Of a stretch of DNA of 64,000 nucleotides, positions 11,416 to 24,110 are shown in pieces. The notes beneath the pieces were generated by a model. That model ran no database searches. It saw nothing but the letters and a program-made list of their open reading frames with translations, and had not been told where the DNA came from. Numbering within the stretch: position 1 is the stretch's first letter; every line of letters begins with the position of its first letter. The DNA is from Tachypleus tridentatus (Eukaryota > Arthropoda > Merostomata > Xiphosura > Limulidae). The translations under genes were made by a program, and so were the position numbers. Location of the stretch: contig NC_134830.1 of NCBI RefSeq assembly GCF_004210375.1, forward strand, positions 167,283,874-167,347,873, in the 5' to 3' direction.

Positions 11416-12274
11416 AACTAACTAAACCATTTATAATGAAATTGCCATAAAAAACGGGCACTTAAGGCTAATTAATTCATTCTAAAGAGAACGAGATGAT
11501 AATTAAAATTTGTTTAAATATTTTCAATACTAAATTATTAGTTGATTAATTTGTCTTAAAACAATGATACAATAATTAGAACTAAATATTTTCAATTATG
11601 TTAAATATTATTTATTGTAACAGGCGCACAATACGTGATTATTGATTGAAGTTGATGTTATGCAATAATTAAAACTTATAGTTTTGCTCATTTGACTTTA
11701 TACAATAATTTATATCGTCAATAAAACGCTTATCAGGCAATAAAACTTTTATTAATTTTACATTATGCAACAAAATAATTTACACTCGTCACTTTATCTC
11801 ATGATTAACAAATGCAGAGTTCTAAAAGAGACCATTATGTTTCCTTATGATTAATTAGGCCTAAAAGGACATTACGATAATTAAAACTTGCTCATTCAAG
11901 TGATTAAAGATTTTCAGTGCTAAATTATTGCATTTCTTGCTCCTTAAGGATTATATCTTTTTAATGCACGATTATACGTTTAAATCACCCTGAAAAAGGT
12001 AATATCATGCAATAATTAAAACGTTTACTTTTGACAACAATTCACGTTGTCAATAAAATGGTTATTATGCAATAGTACTTTTACTGATTTAAAACAAAAT
12101 AACTTACACATATTTTACAAAGGCGGGCATTCATATATAGTTAACCACTATTATTACCCTAGGATTTTAAGAAATACACTGTGACAATATATGAATGAAT
12201 TTAGGATGAATTAATTAGACTTATGTGCCCTTTCTAAGGCAGTTTGATTATAAACGACTTAATTAACTAGTGTT

Positions 12275-12557
12275 TGGAATTTGTTTTGGAATTTCGCACA
12301 AAGCTACTCGAGGGCTATCTGTGCTAGCCGTCCCTAATTTAGCAGTGTAAGACTAGAGGAAAGCAGATAGTCATCACCACCCACCGCCAACTCTTAGGCT
12401 ACTCTTTTGCCAACGAATAGTGGGATTGACCATCACATTATAACGCACCCACGGCTGAAAGGGCGAGCATGTTTGGTGCGACCGGGATGCGAACTCGCGA
12501 CCCTCAGATTACGTGGTCGCACGCCTTAACACGCTTGGCCATGCCGGGCCTTAACTA
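12275..12557 (-). repeat. tRNA-derived SINE, family 1
   Basis: Well-preserved minus-strand copy inside the TIR element. An AACTAGTGTT stretch flanks both sides (left at about 12,266, right at about 12,554), consistent with a target-site duplication. Confidence 0.9.
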
Positions 12558-13401
12558 GTGTTAAGCATCCTCTTTAGGACGATTAATTATAAATGATTTA
12601 ATTAACTGATTTTAAATTATTTAATTAACTGATTTTAAATTATTTAATTAATTAGTGTTAAGTGTCATTTTTAGGACGAATTATTATAAATGATTTAATG
12701 TTAAGCATCCTTTTTATTACGATTTGATTATAAACGTTTTAATTAATCATTGGTAGGCATTCTTTTAGAGGACGATTTAATTAAGTAACTATCGAATTAT
12801 TGAATTATTGATCAGTTATATTTTTATTGAGACAAGTATTGTATAAGTTATTATGTTTTCATTCATGATGGACAACTGCCATGGCGGACTATAAACAAGA
12901 CCATATCGACCTGCCATCTGATGGCAGGACGTGGAACTATAATTTTGCCATCTTTTGTTACATCACTCCTTCTACTCTTCCCTGAGGCAGTCAATAAGCG
13001 TGAGGTGACATCGTTTGGATACGATAATATGGGGCTAATTACTTATATAAAGCGGTAAAAAGGAGAGTTGTTTTCTACTTTAGTAAATTCTCCATATTAT
13101 TTGGTATTTGTGACTAATGTATTCCGTTCATTTGTATGTTTCCATAAGTATTTTCAATGTTGTATAGTTAAAGGTTTATATTCTAAACTATAACCATCCT
13201 GAGAAGTTGAAGTTCAATGAAAGATTTTACCAATTCTTATCAAATGTGTTTTATTTTTAGAAAGTTTCCGCAAGGGCAACTGAAAATTTAGAAAATAGTC
13301 TTTAAATTGTAATTTATTAGGAATGTTAGTGCTTTGACCGATAGCTTAAACTTCAGTACACTTTCAACATTCATTGACATTAATTAATTAAATCAATGAA
13401 T

Positions 13402-13678
13402 AAACTTACGCATAGCCAGGTGGAAAAGGTGCTTGACTCGTAATCTGAGGGTTACGGGTTCGAATCCCCGTCAAACTACAACATGCTCATCCTATCAGCA
13501 GTTGGGGCGTTATAATGTGACAGCAAATCCCACTATTCGTTGGTGAAAGAGTAAATCAAGAGTTGGCGGTGGATAGTGATGACTATCTACCTTCCCTCTT
13601 GTCTTACACTGCTAAATTAGGGACGGCTAGTGCAAGCAGCCCTTGAGTAGCTTTTCGCGAAATAAAACAGAAACAAAC
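13402..13678 (+). repeat. tRNA-derived SINE, family 1
   Basis: Plus-strand copy with CATAGCCAGGTGG head and intact GGGTTCGAATCCC B-box. It is specific to duplication copy A. Confidence 0.9.
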
Positions 13679-13921
13679 AATGAAGCAGCAACTTAATGAA
13701 GTTTACTTCAGCATTTAAACTGCTGCTTAAACTGTAAAGAAATATTATGGATCTATTAATGCTTCACTGAATAAATTACACGTACTGGTGTCTATTATAT
13801 TCCATCTCGTCTGGTGTTCTTGAAAGGAACGGAGGACATGTTACATGTTTTACGTTGCTGGCATTCATACTAATATGCCCTTGAGATGAAATTTATTGTG
13901 TTTGGTTTTTGTTTGCTTATT

Positions 13922-13978
13922 TCGTGTTTAGCACAAAGCCACACAATGGATTATATATGCTCTGTTCTTCATGGGTTG
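13922..13978 (-). repeat. SINE family 2 fragment
   Basis: Only the tail half is present ('agcacaaagccacacaatgg' and the following ctctgt segment). Confidence 0.6.
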
Positions 13979-14199
13979 GAAAATTCATAAATGTCGATCT
14001 ATTTTTGCATTAAAATTTTAAACATTTGGAATTTATAATAATCGTATTTGTCAGCATCGTATTTTCTGGGTGCTTATAAGCTATTTAAGCAAGCACCTGT
14101 AGACAAACATAAGTAAAATGGGAACCTTATTATAATATTGATAATGAGCTGATATATGTATTTATGATTTTTAGCCAATATATTTATGTTTATATATAT

Positions 14200-14256
14200 A
14201 CACCAAACATGCTCGTCCTTTCAGCCGTGGGGGCGTTATAATGTAACAGTCATATT
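14200..14256 (+). repeat. SINE family 1 fragment
   Basis: Internal piece matching 'caccaaacatgctcg' to 'gttataatgtaacagtc'. Both the head and most of the body are missing. Confidence 0.75.
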
Positions 14257-14499
14257 CAAAACAAAGAAACTAACTGTATGTTAAAAATTCATTTTTATGA
14301 AAACACAGTTTTTTATCTTGCAAAAGGGTGCTGAAAAGGGTGTTAAGAACACGTACAAGGTAAGTTGTAAGTTTTTACATAAACGTACAGGTGGTAAGAG
14401 AAGAATACAATCTACATGTATCCAGATTAACGCAGATGTTAGAACATATGTGGAAAACAAAACGAACATAAGCGTTGCAAGGCCATCGTCAAATATAGT

Positions 14500-14590
14500 A
14501 ACCTCTCCATGGTTAAGCTATAAGTCTGAGGGCTTATAATTCTAAAAAACTGGTTTTGAATCCTGTGGCTAACATAGCACAGGTACGGTC
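14500..14590 (+). repeat. SINE family 2, degraded
   Basis: Diverged copy with the 'ctgagggcttataa', 'ggttttgaatcc' and 'aacatagcacag' segments in family-2 order. Confidence 0.55.
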
Positions 14591-15477
14591 GTGGTCAACA
14601 TGTTTATATATTTTATAACATATAAAATTATTATTGTTAAGGTGGAATAAATATATACTTAAGTGTTGTCAAACTGAGAAATGTACGCTATATTAAATAT
14701 CCATATATGTAACATGTATAATGAGACATCTTCTATGGACATCGTGAACGATTTATTAAAATAACAAACAATTTTATCAGACACTTGTAGATAGATGTGT
14801 AATTCAGCATTTTACCTATCACAACGAAATCTTACCAAAACATGTATAATGACAAAATATAACACCGAATTATTCTAAATAGCGTCTGAAATTTTATATC
14901 AGTTGAGCCAGGCCAAAGTGATCTATAGCTGTTAAAATATCCAGAACAACAACAAATGTTTTTAGTTGTTAGCATGTTTTTGTAATGCAGTCGAAGTACT
15001 TATTGATTTATGTTTGAACTAATTTGTATGTTGTCTACAAAATCCACGTTTTTGTAACTGAAAGGATATCCAGTCACTGGGTTAATCAATGATACATTTT
15101 CCAAAAGTATATGGCTGAGTTTATACCTTCTTTGTTCCAAGTCTGTTGGGAGTTCGAAAAGGTGTAGTTCATTACATCATGGTTTAGGTTTTCTTACATT
15201 ATGTGAACCACCTTATATTTCTTAGTGAAGCAGATTAAAATTTTATTTGAGTGAAATAAAAGAAAATGGAAATATATTTTTCATATTGGCCATTAAAACT
15301 AGATTTACAGCATCATCCTATATTTACTTATTGTTAATAATATAATCTTTTATTCAAGTTAACAGTCTGTAGAATTTCGATTTTATAAGTGGCTTCGCCT
15401 CATCTCTCAAACTTTTAATCAAGATGTGTAGTATTGGAATTATTAACAATCAAACACTTGCATGTACTAAACGTCTC
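14591..15477. other. AT-rich non-coding stretch
   Basis: No open frame, splice pair or repeat family was recognised. Confidence 0.45.
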
Positions 15478-15592
15478 TCGGTAGCTCAATGGCAAGTCTA
15501 AGGACTTATCACGTTATAAAATGGGTTTCAATACTCGTGGTGAACACAGCATAGATAGCCCAATGTGAAGCTATATTAACAAACTAATACCT
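15478..15592 (+). repeat. tRNA-derived SINE, family 2
   Basis: Plus-strand copy beginning CTCGGTAGCTCAATGG (A-box-like) with a B-box-like GGTTTCAATACTCG. Confidence 0.7.
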
Positions 15593-16014
15593 ACTAAACG
15601 TTATAGGACGAAAAATTAATAAATTTGAATCAAACGTTCATTGCCGAGTTGAGGTTTTAATAAAAACCGCTTATAACCGAACCAGTAAATGGGTCATCAG
15701 GTTTGTTTTGACACACAAGTTATTTGGTTAGGAAATTTGTGACGTTTATTTGAGCTTTTACTTAGCAAACAAAAGAAGAAACAAAGGGACGTGAGTTATC
15801 CGGTTTGAACTTATAAAATAATTACTCAATTTCTAACAGTTTGGTATGCAAGATTACTTATCAGTTCGTTTACGCGTGTGGAAAACTGTCTTTTTTCGTT
15901 TTTTATTTATCTTAGAACTATTTTGCCTTTTTAAGTTTTAAAATTAAAACTTTCGGGTAATTTCACATATTTGTCTATCACCTTCCCCAGTTAACGAAGG
16001 TATAGAGAAAGTTT

Positions 16015-16282
16015 GTTTTGTTTTTTTGGAATTTCGCACAAAGCTACGCAAGGGCTATCTGTGCTAGCCGTCCCTAATTTAGCAGTGTAAGACTAGAGGG
16101 AAGATAGTCATCACCACCCACCGCCAACTCTTGATTTACTCTTTCCACCAACGAATAGTGGGATTTGCTGTATGATTATAACGCCCCAACTGCTGATAGG
16201 ATGAGCATGTTGTAGTTTGACGGGGATTCGAACCCGCGGATTACGAGTCGCACGCCTTACGCGCTTGGCCATGCTAGGCCAT
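16015..16282 (-). repeat. tRNA-derived SINE, family 1
   Basis: Minus-strand copy. Its body variant ('ttgctgtatgattataacgccccaactgctgat..') is close to the copy at 13,402, suggesting a shared subfamily. Confidence 0.9.
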
Positions 16283-16843
16283 AGAGAAAGTAGAAACAAG
16301 ACGTGTTTTTATATTCTTATTAGATATACACGCCAGAAACCATGCACTGGCTTATTCCTACAACTATGATTGACCACGTATTTATATATACATATATATA
16401 TAATCAAAACATGGACTATACTATCGCACATAAATATGAGAAAAAAATCTACCTCCTACCTTCCTTTCTTGTTCTTCACGTACACTGAAGTGTAAGAGCT
16501 TTCGTCTGGAAATTAAACGTTATGATAAAATATATACATGAAGTATAGAATATTTTATCGTCAGGACACAGGTGCAGTATTGTTATTGGTTTTTCAGTAA
16601 AACAGAAGGCACAGAGTCACGAACACAGCTGGAGAGTCCCTCACAGGTTGGAAACATGTAGCTGCACAGAATCTTGTTATTTTGCTCAACGAAACGAAGT
16701 ATTATAAACAAGTGCTTGCAGACTATGTACATATCAGGTCTTATTCCATATTGAATATTATCATTTTGTATTAACGCTTAACAAGAAGTCACGTCGTAGC
16801 TATACATAGAAATGATGGCATTACATTGAAACGACTTTGTTAA

Positions 16844-17660
16844 TCAGCAAGTCGCGTGACAATTACAGTCAGTATAAAGTTGTGGTGGAACAGATGGCAT
16901 CAGAACGACATCTTGACATTGTTGATTAGAAATATGGTTCCAGTTAAGAGTTACTGCGTTTTGGAGGGATATGCAACAACTCTTTTTGAAGCAATATTTT
17001 TCTGTAATATGCTGGTTAAAGACATAAGGATTTCTGGGGTTAACAAAGGGATGACAGATTCGATTGCCGAACCCGATGTCATCCTCCGGGATTCTGTTAA
17101 GGTTTATAATTTTTTCTATGATGTTTTGAGGAAATTTGTTGATGTTGATGAACTCTTGTTTTATTTTGTCTAATTCGTTGTTAATTTTATCTGGTGAGCA
17201 TAGTTTTGTAACTGTGTTTATTTGGTTTCTTAGTATGTTGAGTTTTTGCTTTGTTTCATGTGCTAAGTCCCAGGGAATGTATAATCCAGTATGGGGAATT
17301 TTTTCTGTGGATTTCTGTTCTGAATTATGAATCAGTTCTAGTGATCTTGAGGTCAAGAAATGCTATTTGGTTAGTGTTTTCCTGCTCACAGGCGAAATTA
17401 ATGTTTGGGTGTGTCGAGTTAACTGAGTGAAAAACTAAGTATGTATTCTGTAGATGTGAATCAACATCTACAGAACACACATCTCATTCCTAAGACATGT
17501 ATCCGTTAATGGCCATATTCAAATTTTCTCTTTCTTAACCTGAAGATGACCTAGGAAGGTCAAACCGTTGTTCTCTCCTTATTGATAAAGTGTTAATACC
17601 CATACCAGCTGTTCTGAGATACATTTTATTTCAAGTGGGTTTCTCGTCCTCAAGAATAAA
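16844..17660 (-). mobile_element. Penelope-like retroelement fossil
   Basis: An open stretch on the minus strand (16,844-17,356) contains HTGLYIPWDLAHETKQKL and a following helical CSPDKINNELDKIKQEF segment. I recognise these as the region after the reverse-transcriptase core of Penelope-like elements. Sequence at 17,535-17,660 (GACCTAGGAAGGTCAAACCG and the following 'cataccagctgttctgag') resembles the terminal repeats of such elements in chelicerates. The copy is truncated and inactive. Confidence 0.6.
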
Positions 17661-17837
17661 GTATATTTTGCAACGCCATCTGGTAAGGATAAATTACAGC
17701 TGTTTTAGTTTTGTTACAAATGTTCAATGTGAAGCTTTAATCAATTTTATTATACACTTCATTTTAATATATTATTGCGAATATTATAAATTATTTTTAT
17801 TTGTGAAATAAATTGAGTATTCTGATTGATTAAAATT

Positions 17838-17948
17838 AAACACAAAGCTACACAATGGGCTCTCTGAGCTTTGTCCATCACGGGTATCGAAATCCTGTTT
17901 CTAGGCATGTGAGTCCGCAGATATACTGCTGTGCCGTTGGGGTGCTAT
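17838..17948 (-). repeat. tRNA-derived SINE, family 2
   Basis: Full-length-looking copy from 'acacaaagctacacaatggg' to the CAGCAGTATATC A-box side. Confidence 0.8.
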
Positions 17949-18702
17949 GTAAAGAAATACAAATGGTAAGCTTCAAGCCTTTGGTCTTCTACCCTGTCTT
18001 TTTTTTCCATACAATTCACTGCTGAGTTGATTACATATTTACTTAACGTTTACAACATTTTTGATAAAAATATAAGGATACAAAAACTAATTTGTTTAAA
18101 ATAAAATTACCAGCTTTTATGGTTCGCAAGCATACCTTTCTAGAACACAGTACCCATTATCCTCTTATTTATGCAACGTTCAAAAGCAGCACACTTTGGT
18201 TATATATCAATATATATCATTACGATATCTGATGTGGTCTTTATACGTTGTTATTTGTGATACGTTTATAGCATTAATTTGAACTTTAGATAAATGTGAT
18301 TCGATATGTTTCTTGCAATGAGACTAACGCTCTTTCTCTTGAAAGATGTAGCGAGACCTGTATTAAGAAACATAAGCAATCGAACACAAACAGCAAGTGA
18401 AACGTTTGAGAATGGGCTTCCATTTCAATGACAAGGATCACACGTCACCAGGGATCAAGGTGATCTTGACCTGCACTGGAACAAGAAGTTAACGTGACTC
18501 GTCAGTGCATTACGCTTGACATAGTTTCAGATTCCTTTGCAGTCATGCGAGATCATGTGTTTCATGGAAATCTCCTTCTTCGGAATGTTGTTTCCTTAAG
18601 ATGTGCATCATTATAGGATCTTGCTTTATAATGAAGCACTGTTGGCCAATGTCATATGTTTGCAGCTAGAATGTTATTTCTGTAAATAAACCTTATAATA
18701 GG
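17949..18702. other. Non-coding stretch
   Basis: No supported gene or repeat family. Confidence 0.4.
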
Positions 18703-18982
18703 GTTTGGGTTTGGTTTGAATTCCGCGCAAAACTAAAGAAGGGATATATGCGTCAGCAGTCCATTATCCAGCAGTGAAAGACTAGAAGGAAAGCAGCTAG
18801 TCATCACCACCCACCGTGAACTCTTGGACTACTCTTTTACCAACGAATTGTGGGATTGATCGTAACTTTATAAGGCCCTCATGACTGAAAGGGTGACCAT
18901 GTTTGGTGGGACGAGGAGTTGAACCCACGACCTCCAAATTGCATGTCAAGCACCCTAATAATCTGGCTATACTGAACCAAAA
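18703..18982 (-). repeat. SINE family 1, degraded
   Basis: An old minus-strand copy with many substitutions, still recognisable by 'cagctagtcatcaccaccca' and the 'gaaagggtgaccatgtttgg' segment. Confidence 0.85.
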
Positions 18983-19352
18983 AGTATTAGAAGTGCATGA
19001 TTGTGGTTAATCACTTTTTGATAGTCACTTCCAACAGACAAGTATAATGATTTTTCAAACTTCTTTCTGAAGTTTTGATTTGAGGAGGAGGTACCAACGT
19101 TTTAGAAAATAAACTTTGGAGACGGCTCGAGTAGTAGCAGAGGAAATTTTATTACAAATGTACAGCGTTTCGATAAGTTTATGTTGTCATTAGGTCACAT
19201 GGCTAGAGTGGTGGATTTTCTTGAAGGGCCTGATATACCATTGTATACGCTCGTTTTGGCTTCTGTTGTATAAACCAAGAACTCTTTCTGTGATGATTTT
19301 ACTCTGAGAAACATGTACCAAGCTCCAACCAGCCCTGAAATATCTGAGAGGA

Positions 19353-19461
19353 ACACCATATCAAGTGCTACAAGTGGTGGCCAGACTCAGCTTAGGTTTT
19401 ATTAGTTGAACACCGAAACAAGTGCTACATGTTGGTGGCCAGACGTAACTTGGATTCTATT
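19353..19461. repeat. Imperfect ~54-bp tandem duplication
   Basis: Two adjacent units share GTGCTACA(A/T)G...GGTGGCCAGAC and a following TTTTATTAG or TCTATTAG. Confidence 0.6.
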
Positions 19462-19549
19462 AGTTTTTTTTTATTTAAGCAAAAGGATTTATCCTTCATT
19501 TATTTTCTTATAGTAAACCGCTGTTTAAAATCAGTACGCCTAGCTACTC

Positions 19550-20640
19550 TGTTATAAGGCTTTGTATAGGCTGTTGATTTTGTAGTGACTTTACATACCT
19601 TACCCAGTGTTCCTTTAATTCAAAATGAAATCTGTAGGGGAGAATTAGCATCAATGGTTGTGCCATGAACAACACTGGAGAACTCGAATAGCTCTGCCCA
19701 TTTGCTGGAAAGCAGTGCATTTGTCTTGTGGCATTGGCATGTGTGGGTGGTTAATTAATCTTTGGTATGTTCAAATTAAGTGTGATGATGGTGCACAGGT
19801 AAGATGAACTATTTCAAATGTTACCTCAGTAACTACCACTGCAGCATATTCTTCTGTTGTAACAGGTTCAAAGATGCAACTGATACTTTGTAACCACGGA
19901 AAATGTCTCTGTAAGGTTGAGGATGTGTATTGACACTCAAGTGATGTTTCATTATCCCATTGGGTAACCTCTCAATGAACTTGCCAATGAGAATATCTTC
20001 GCAATCTTCTAAAGTATCACAGAATAAGATTTATTGTGTATGTGGGGCAGATGATACAGATAAGAAACCAAGCTCTTGGTTATAGCATTTTTTCTAAGCT
20101 TTAAACTTGGCCCGGTAAATTGCTCGATCTTCCACTTAGTTGAACTGTTACAACTTAGTAATTCCACTGATGAAGTTGTATCTCGCTAAAGCTCTTGACA
20201 GAATAAAGGTTTAGACCACCCAAGCTTCTGATCAAGCATTGTACTTCCTGATTGGTATAACAGTCATTCCAAGCATTTACCTGCCTGAAATGTTTCCAAT
20301 GATCTCCCTTTAATGCATCATTGGCTGTTGGGATTGAATCAACTGTGTCTCACTTCTATGGATCTGTGGCTACAGCCAAGGCTTCTTCCCTACGAGCTCT
20401 TGGCTAACACTTGACTGAAGTGCCAAAGATGTTGTAGATTTGGAGTGGAAGACATATTCATAGATCCAACATTTATATTATGATTGGTTCTTACCAAGAA
20501 AGCAAAGCAGTTAGTTGCTCCGACTTTGCACAGTTCCAGGTTTTTCTGTGACTCATTGGTTGCTCTGTAAGGAAACATTCCAGCTTGTAGAGTCTTGACT
20601 GTCCAGTGGATCACTGTCTTCACTAGTTGGTGTCTGCTGT
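19550..20640 (-). other. Possible decayed coding region, unrecognised
   Basis: Base composition is less AT-rich than its surroundings and the minus strand has long protein-like stretches, among them an open frame at 20,390-20,623 with ATNESQKNLELCKVGATNCF. I do not recognise the family. A transposase remnant is the most likely explanation given the neighbourhood; a pseudogene is possible. Confidence 0.3.
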
Positions 20641-20779
20641 CTCATTTGGTAATAAAACAGTTCTGACTAGTGAACTTTATCCATCAGCAGCACATACAAT
20701 ATTTCTCAATCTTGGTGTAGCTGCTAGGAAACTGTTATTAAAAAAGTAACCAAACCAAAAACTTGAGATTGGCTTTGGA

Positions 20780-21260
20780 CTACAAGTGGTGAAATAAGAA
20801 AAGTTAATGACAAGTGTTTTTCAAGGATGATTTGAAGTTGGAATTGTTTGACAACGATTACAAAAGTTTATTTAGTGGCGGAGACGAGAACCATTATCAG
20901 TGTGAAACATCTACAAAGAATTATGGTGGTTTTTTTTAGTACAAGTTTGGGACTATGCTTCAGTTATTAGTATCAGTGATCTACACAAAACAGATTATAT
21001 GCTGACTGTTGATAAGTACAGTCAGATGATATGTATCCATTTTGCTATTTCCTTAGGATCATGAGTTTATTAGGATGGGGTTCATCTTCCAGTACAAAAT
21101 GATTTTAAGCACAGAAAAAAATGTGGCGAACCAACATCTTGATTTTAAATAGATCAACTGTACTCTCGAAAACAATTTATTCTGAACAAAATTTCGATAT
21201 GAACATTTTTGAGGTTGTAATAAGTTTATGTCAAACCTGGGTATAAGTGAATTCACTCAG
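20780..21260 (+). mobile_element. Tc1/mariner-like remnant
   Basis: Shares with 9,845-10,760 the segment around 'gctgactgttgataagtaca' and the following 'ttcatcttccagtaca'. The translation includes a piece like LKLELF (first catalytic block) and GFIFQ before the expected DN motif. It is heavily decayed and older than the copies in the duplication. Confidence 0.5.
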
Positions 21261-23709
21261 ATATTTGAAACAAAATTATACCTTTTATTTTTGTAACTGG
21301 TATATATTTTTATTTTGTTTGTCTTGCCAAAGCACACATTTACTATTAATATATACATGTTTTTTTTCAAGGTTATTAGTTCTTACTGTTGAAGTGTTCC
21401 GTTTTCATATTTAATTATTAAAAGGAATATTTATTTTCTAATGTTTGTTATATTTTCATTGTTCATGGTGTGTGTGTGTGTCTCAAGTTTTTATTCTTTT
21501 CTATTTACCTGCTTGTTATGTCATAAATCATGCTCATTCCGTTTAAAGTTAAGGATAGCTGGGACTGGTTGAAACACATCAGATGTTTATTTTTCTCTTA
21601 GTTTAGAAAGGTAAACACGAAATTTATTTATTTTTTTACAACTACACGAGTTCACTCATGTGTCAATGCATAAGTGTGAATTACACTGATATTATTCTTG
21701 AACCAGCTACAGAATGCTATAGGTAGTATTTATAGATTTTTCCATAGTTGGTGTTGCTAAAGATTTCCGTTAAGCTTGAAGCAATAGTTTTTTAGCCACA
21801 TGAATGTGTAGATGTTTTATTCAGTTGGTGTTAAGCACAAAAATGCACAATGGATCATCTGTACCGTGCCCAACTTACCTATTGAAACCCGATATATAGT
21901 ATTATAAACCTAGAAGATGTAGCATTTATGCTAAGTATGTAGCTTTATAATAAACATATTGGGGTCTTAAAGGTATCAAAGACCATCTTTCCAATTTTTT
22001 TATTGATGGAAGTGACCAGATGACGTGTGTGAAAATTGCATGCTGGGAGAAGTGGTCCTAACCAAACAAATATACACTGGTCGATTTCTCTCAGGTTATA
22101 TAGATCTTTTTCATCAGTGAAAGGATAAAATAATGTAACAATCTTTAATTTCTGTTCATACTTCTAGTGAGTGAACACCGATCTCTAGTCGGTATAGCTT
22201 TTTTAATTTTTTTTGCGAGCAAATAATGTTGTAAGTTACTATTAAACACTACTTTTCCGTCTTTTCCTTTTATAAAGTCAAGGAAAAATTCAGGTATATT
22301 CTGTAAAACATTTTTTGTTACACCTCTTATAACTGCGATTGTTACAACTATGTGTAGGAAACCAGTATAGTTCTGAGCTCATAAATACTTATCTAATCAT
22401 ATTTCATTGCATTTGTACGTGAGTTTTTTGATGCATAAAGAAACGACCACTTTTTCTTAACTTTATGCTGAAAAACTAAATCACTAATTTCATATTCGAA
22501 TGTGTAACCACAACCAACTATCATTTGCTACAAAATATAAATTACTTACACAAAAAATAATTCATTTTTTGTTTTTTGTGTGTAGATTTGGGTCATTCTC
22601 CGATATTAACCAGAATTCACCGCTAGTACCGTATTGCGAGGGTAAGATTAAGATTCTGGTGACACACCATCTCTTCAGATGAGTCCTGTTTATATATATG
22701 GTTCAAGCTTATGGCAGGATTTGTATTTGCCCATTGCCTGGAGAACAGATGACTGTCTCCCAATGGTAGAAACGGGTTGTGCACTACATATTTAAACAGC
22801 GATTTCTCATGGTGGATAAACTACACTTCATATTCTCTAGGGAAAAGTCAATGGTATCGCCTACAAGTATCAGATAAATATAATATTTCTGCCACATGGC
22901 AATAACTTTGTGCTTCGGAATGATAATGCCACTAACCACAATGTACGGATTGTACAACCAAGAAGACGTTTCAAGATTGCCATGGTCAGTAAAGGCATCA
23001 GATTTTAATTTTTTTGTCGCGATTTGTGCTTTATAATGAAGTATGGAGTTTGTAAGAAATGGATTTTGTGCCACTACTCTTTCAGGGTTTGAGAATGAAA
23101 TTTGGTTTCAATCAACGCTACTTCTATTTAATAACGAAATATTAAGAACTTTTTGTACACAATTACATTCACTGTTGTTAAAATTTAAAACAAGTTAAAC
23201 AATGAACTCCACTATAGGAATTTTCTCATATAAATATATGTAAATATAAGTGTATATGTACACATAACTGTAAAAACTAAGAATTTTATACATAAAACAG
23301 AACATAGCAATTAGTTTATGTGATTGGTCGGCGAATTTATTATTTAAAATTTATCATTGTAGTTTCTTTTAATGGTAATAAAGTTATTTTTATTGATGAA
23401 ACTTTTCATCATTAACGAACTTAATTTGATTATTGTTTAAATTTCTCTTATTTTGATTCAATAGTACGAAATGTAAGTAAGTTTTGTAAAATTAAGAAAC
23501 CTCTCTATTTTAACCTTTGAATAAAAAAATGCGGCAAACATTAGTAAATTTCTGATGTAAAAATGATAGTAATCATTGAGTTTAACACGTTAAGTCACGG
23601 AAAATTATGTTTTTAGGTTATATATTTCTTTTTGTATATTACACGATACAATTTTTCTGTCTTGTAGATATAAATATATATTTGACGAGAATATCTTTCT
23701 TTCAACTTT
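21261..23709. other. Mostly featureless spacer between duplication copies
   Basis: A diverged family-2 SINE piece lies at about 21,820-21,905. A minus-strand open frame of 96 codons at 22,784-23,074 has no recognisable motif. Nothing else is supported. Confidence 0.4.
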
Positions 23710-23973
23710 ATTACTTTCAGAAAAAATCAGGAGAAATATTTTAGAAATACAGAAGTAATAATAAGAATAGTTGATTAGGCTTAGAATAAATACTTTTGTG
23801 TGACTGCAATACAGGATTTTTTTGCTGTATTCAAAGTGAAACCCATACCTAAATCAGAATATTGATATTGTGATACTATGTTTTGATAGAATAAAAAAAA
23901 AACATTTGACTTAGAGAAACGATACAAAGACAGAGATTAAAAAGAAAGAAACCGACACTGTTGAAAAATCTTT

Positions 23974-24110
23974 TCAGCATAACGGAAAACAATGACAAGT
24001 ATTTGTATAGTCGCATATTCCTCTCATGGCATTTTGGTAGATGTAAATGCAATAACTCGTACAAAAGTCGCTGTTACTGCAGTTTCTCATCATTTGTGTC
24101 AACACAATAC
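23974..24110 (-). CDS. Defensin-like CS-alpha-beta peptide B, exon 2 (mature peptide)
   Basis: Paralogue of the exon at 5,443-5,579, same length (137 nt) and same phase. The acceptor TGTTTCACAG ends at 24,111 and the stop is at 23,974-23,976. Predicted mature part of about 39 residues after ...IVLTQ, with the same seven cysteines: C-x5-C-x3-C-x11-C-x5-C-x-C-x3-C. From the third cysteine onward only three residues differ from copy A, while the segment before it differs at 9 of 14 positions. A longer frame starting with ATG at 24,162 also looks like a signal peptide plus peptide, but it reads through the acceptor. Copy A is not open there, so the spliced model is preferred. Role inferred as secreted host defence or channel-active peptide. 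Confidence 0.85.

Larger units (their letters stand above)
10802..13043. mobile_element. Unclassified TIR element, copy 1
   Basis: Imperfect terminal inverted repeats of about 60 bp begin AGTAGTCAG on the left and, inverted, AGTAATTAG on the right, both passing through an ATTG(G/A)CTGCC segment. The interior is very AT-rich with repeated TTAATTAA runs and has no coding potential. SINEs of families 2 and 1 are nested inside. It belongs to the same family as 27,302-34,266 but occupies a different site in the duplication. I could not see a convincing target-site duplication. Confidence 0.7.
5140..16900. repeat. Segmental duplication, copy A
   Basis: Collinear with 23,710-38,600 in the same orientation, with interruptions by independent insertions. 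Matching blocks include 5,140-5,830 with 23,710-24,370; 5,880-6,570 with 24,410-25,030; 7,920-8,340 with 26,730-27,200; 8,560-9,330 with 34,560-35,460; 9,660-10,650 with 35,820-36,670; 13,080-13,340 with 36,830-37,070; and 16,290-16,900 with 37,960-38,600. Identity is roughly 75-90 % by eye, and about 95 % in the 9.7-10.4 kb block. Boundaries are approximate. Confidence 0.8.

Noticed and set aside
16856-17173. Plus-strand 105-codon ORF
   Set aside because: It lies antisense to the Penelope-like stretch, whose minus-strand translation has recognisable motifs.
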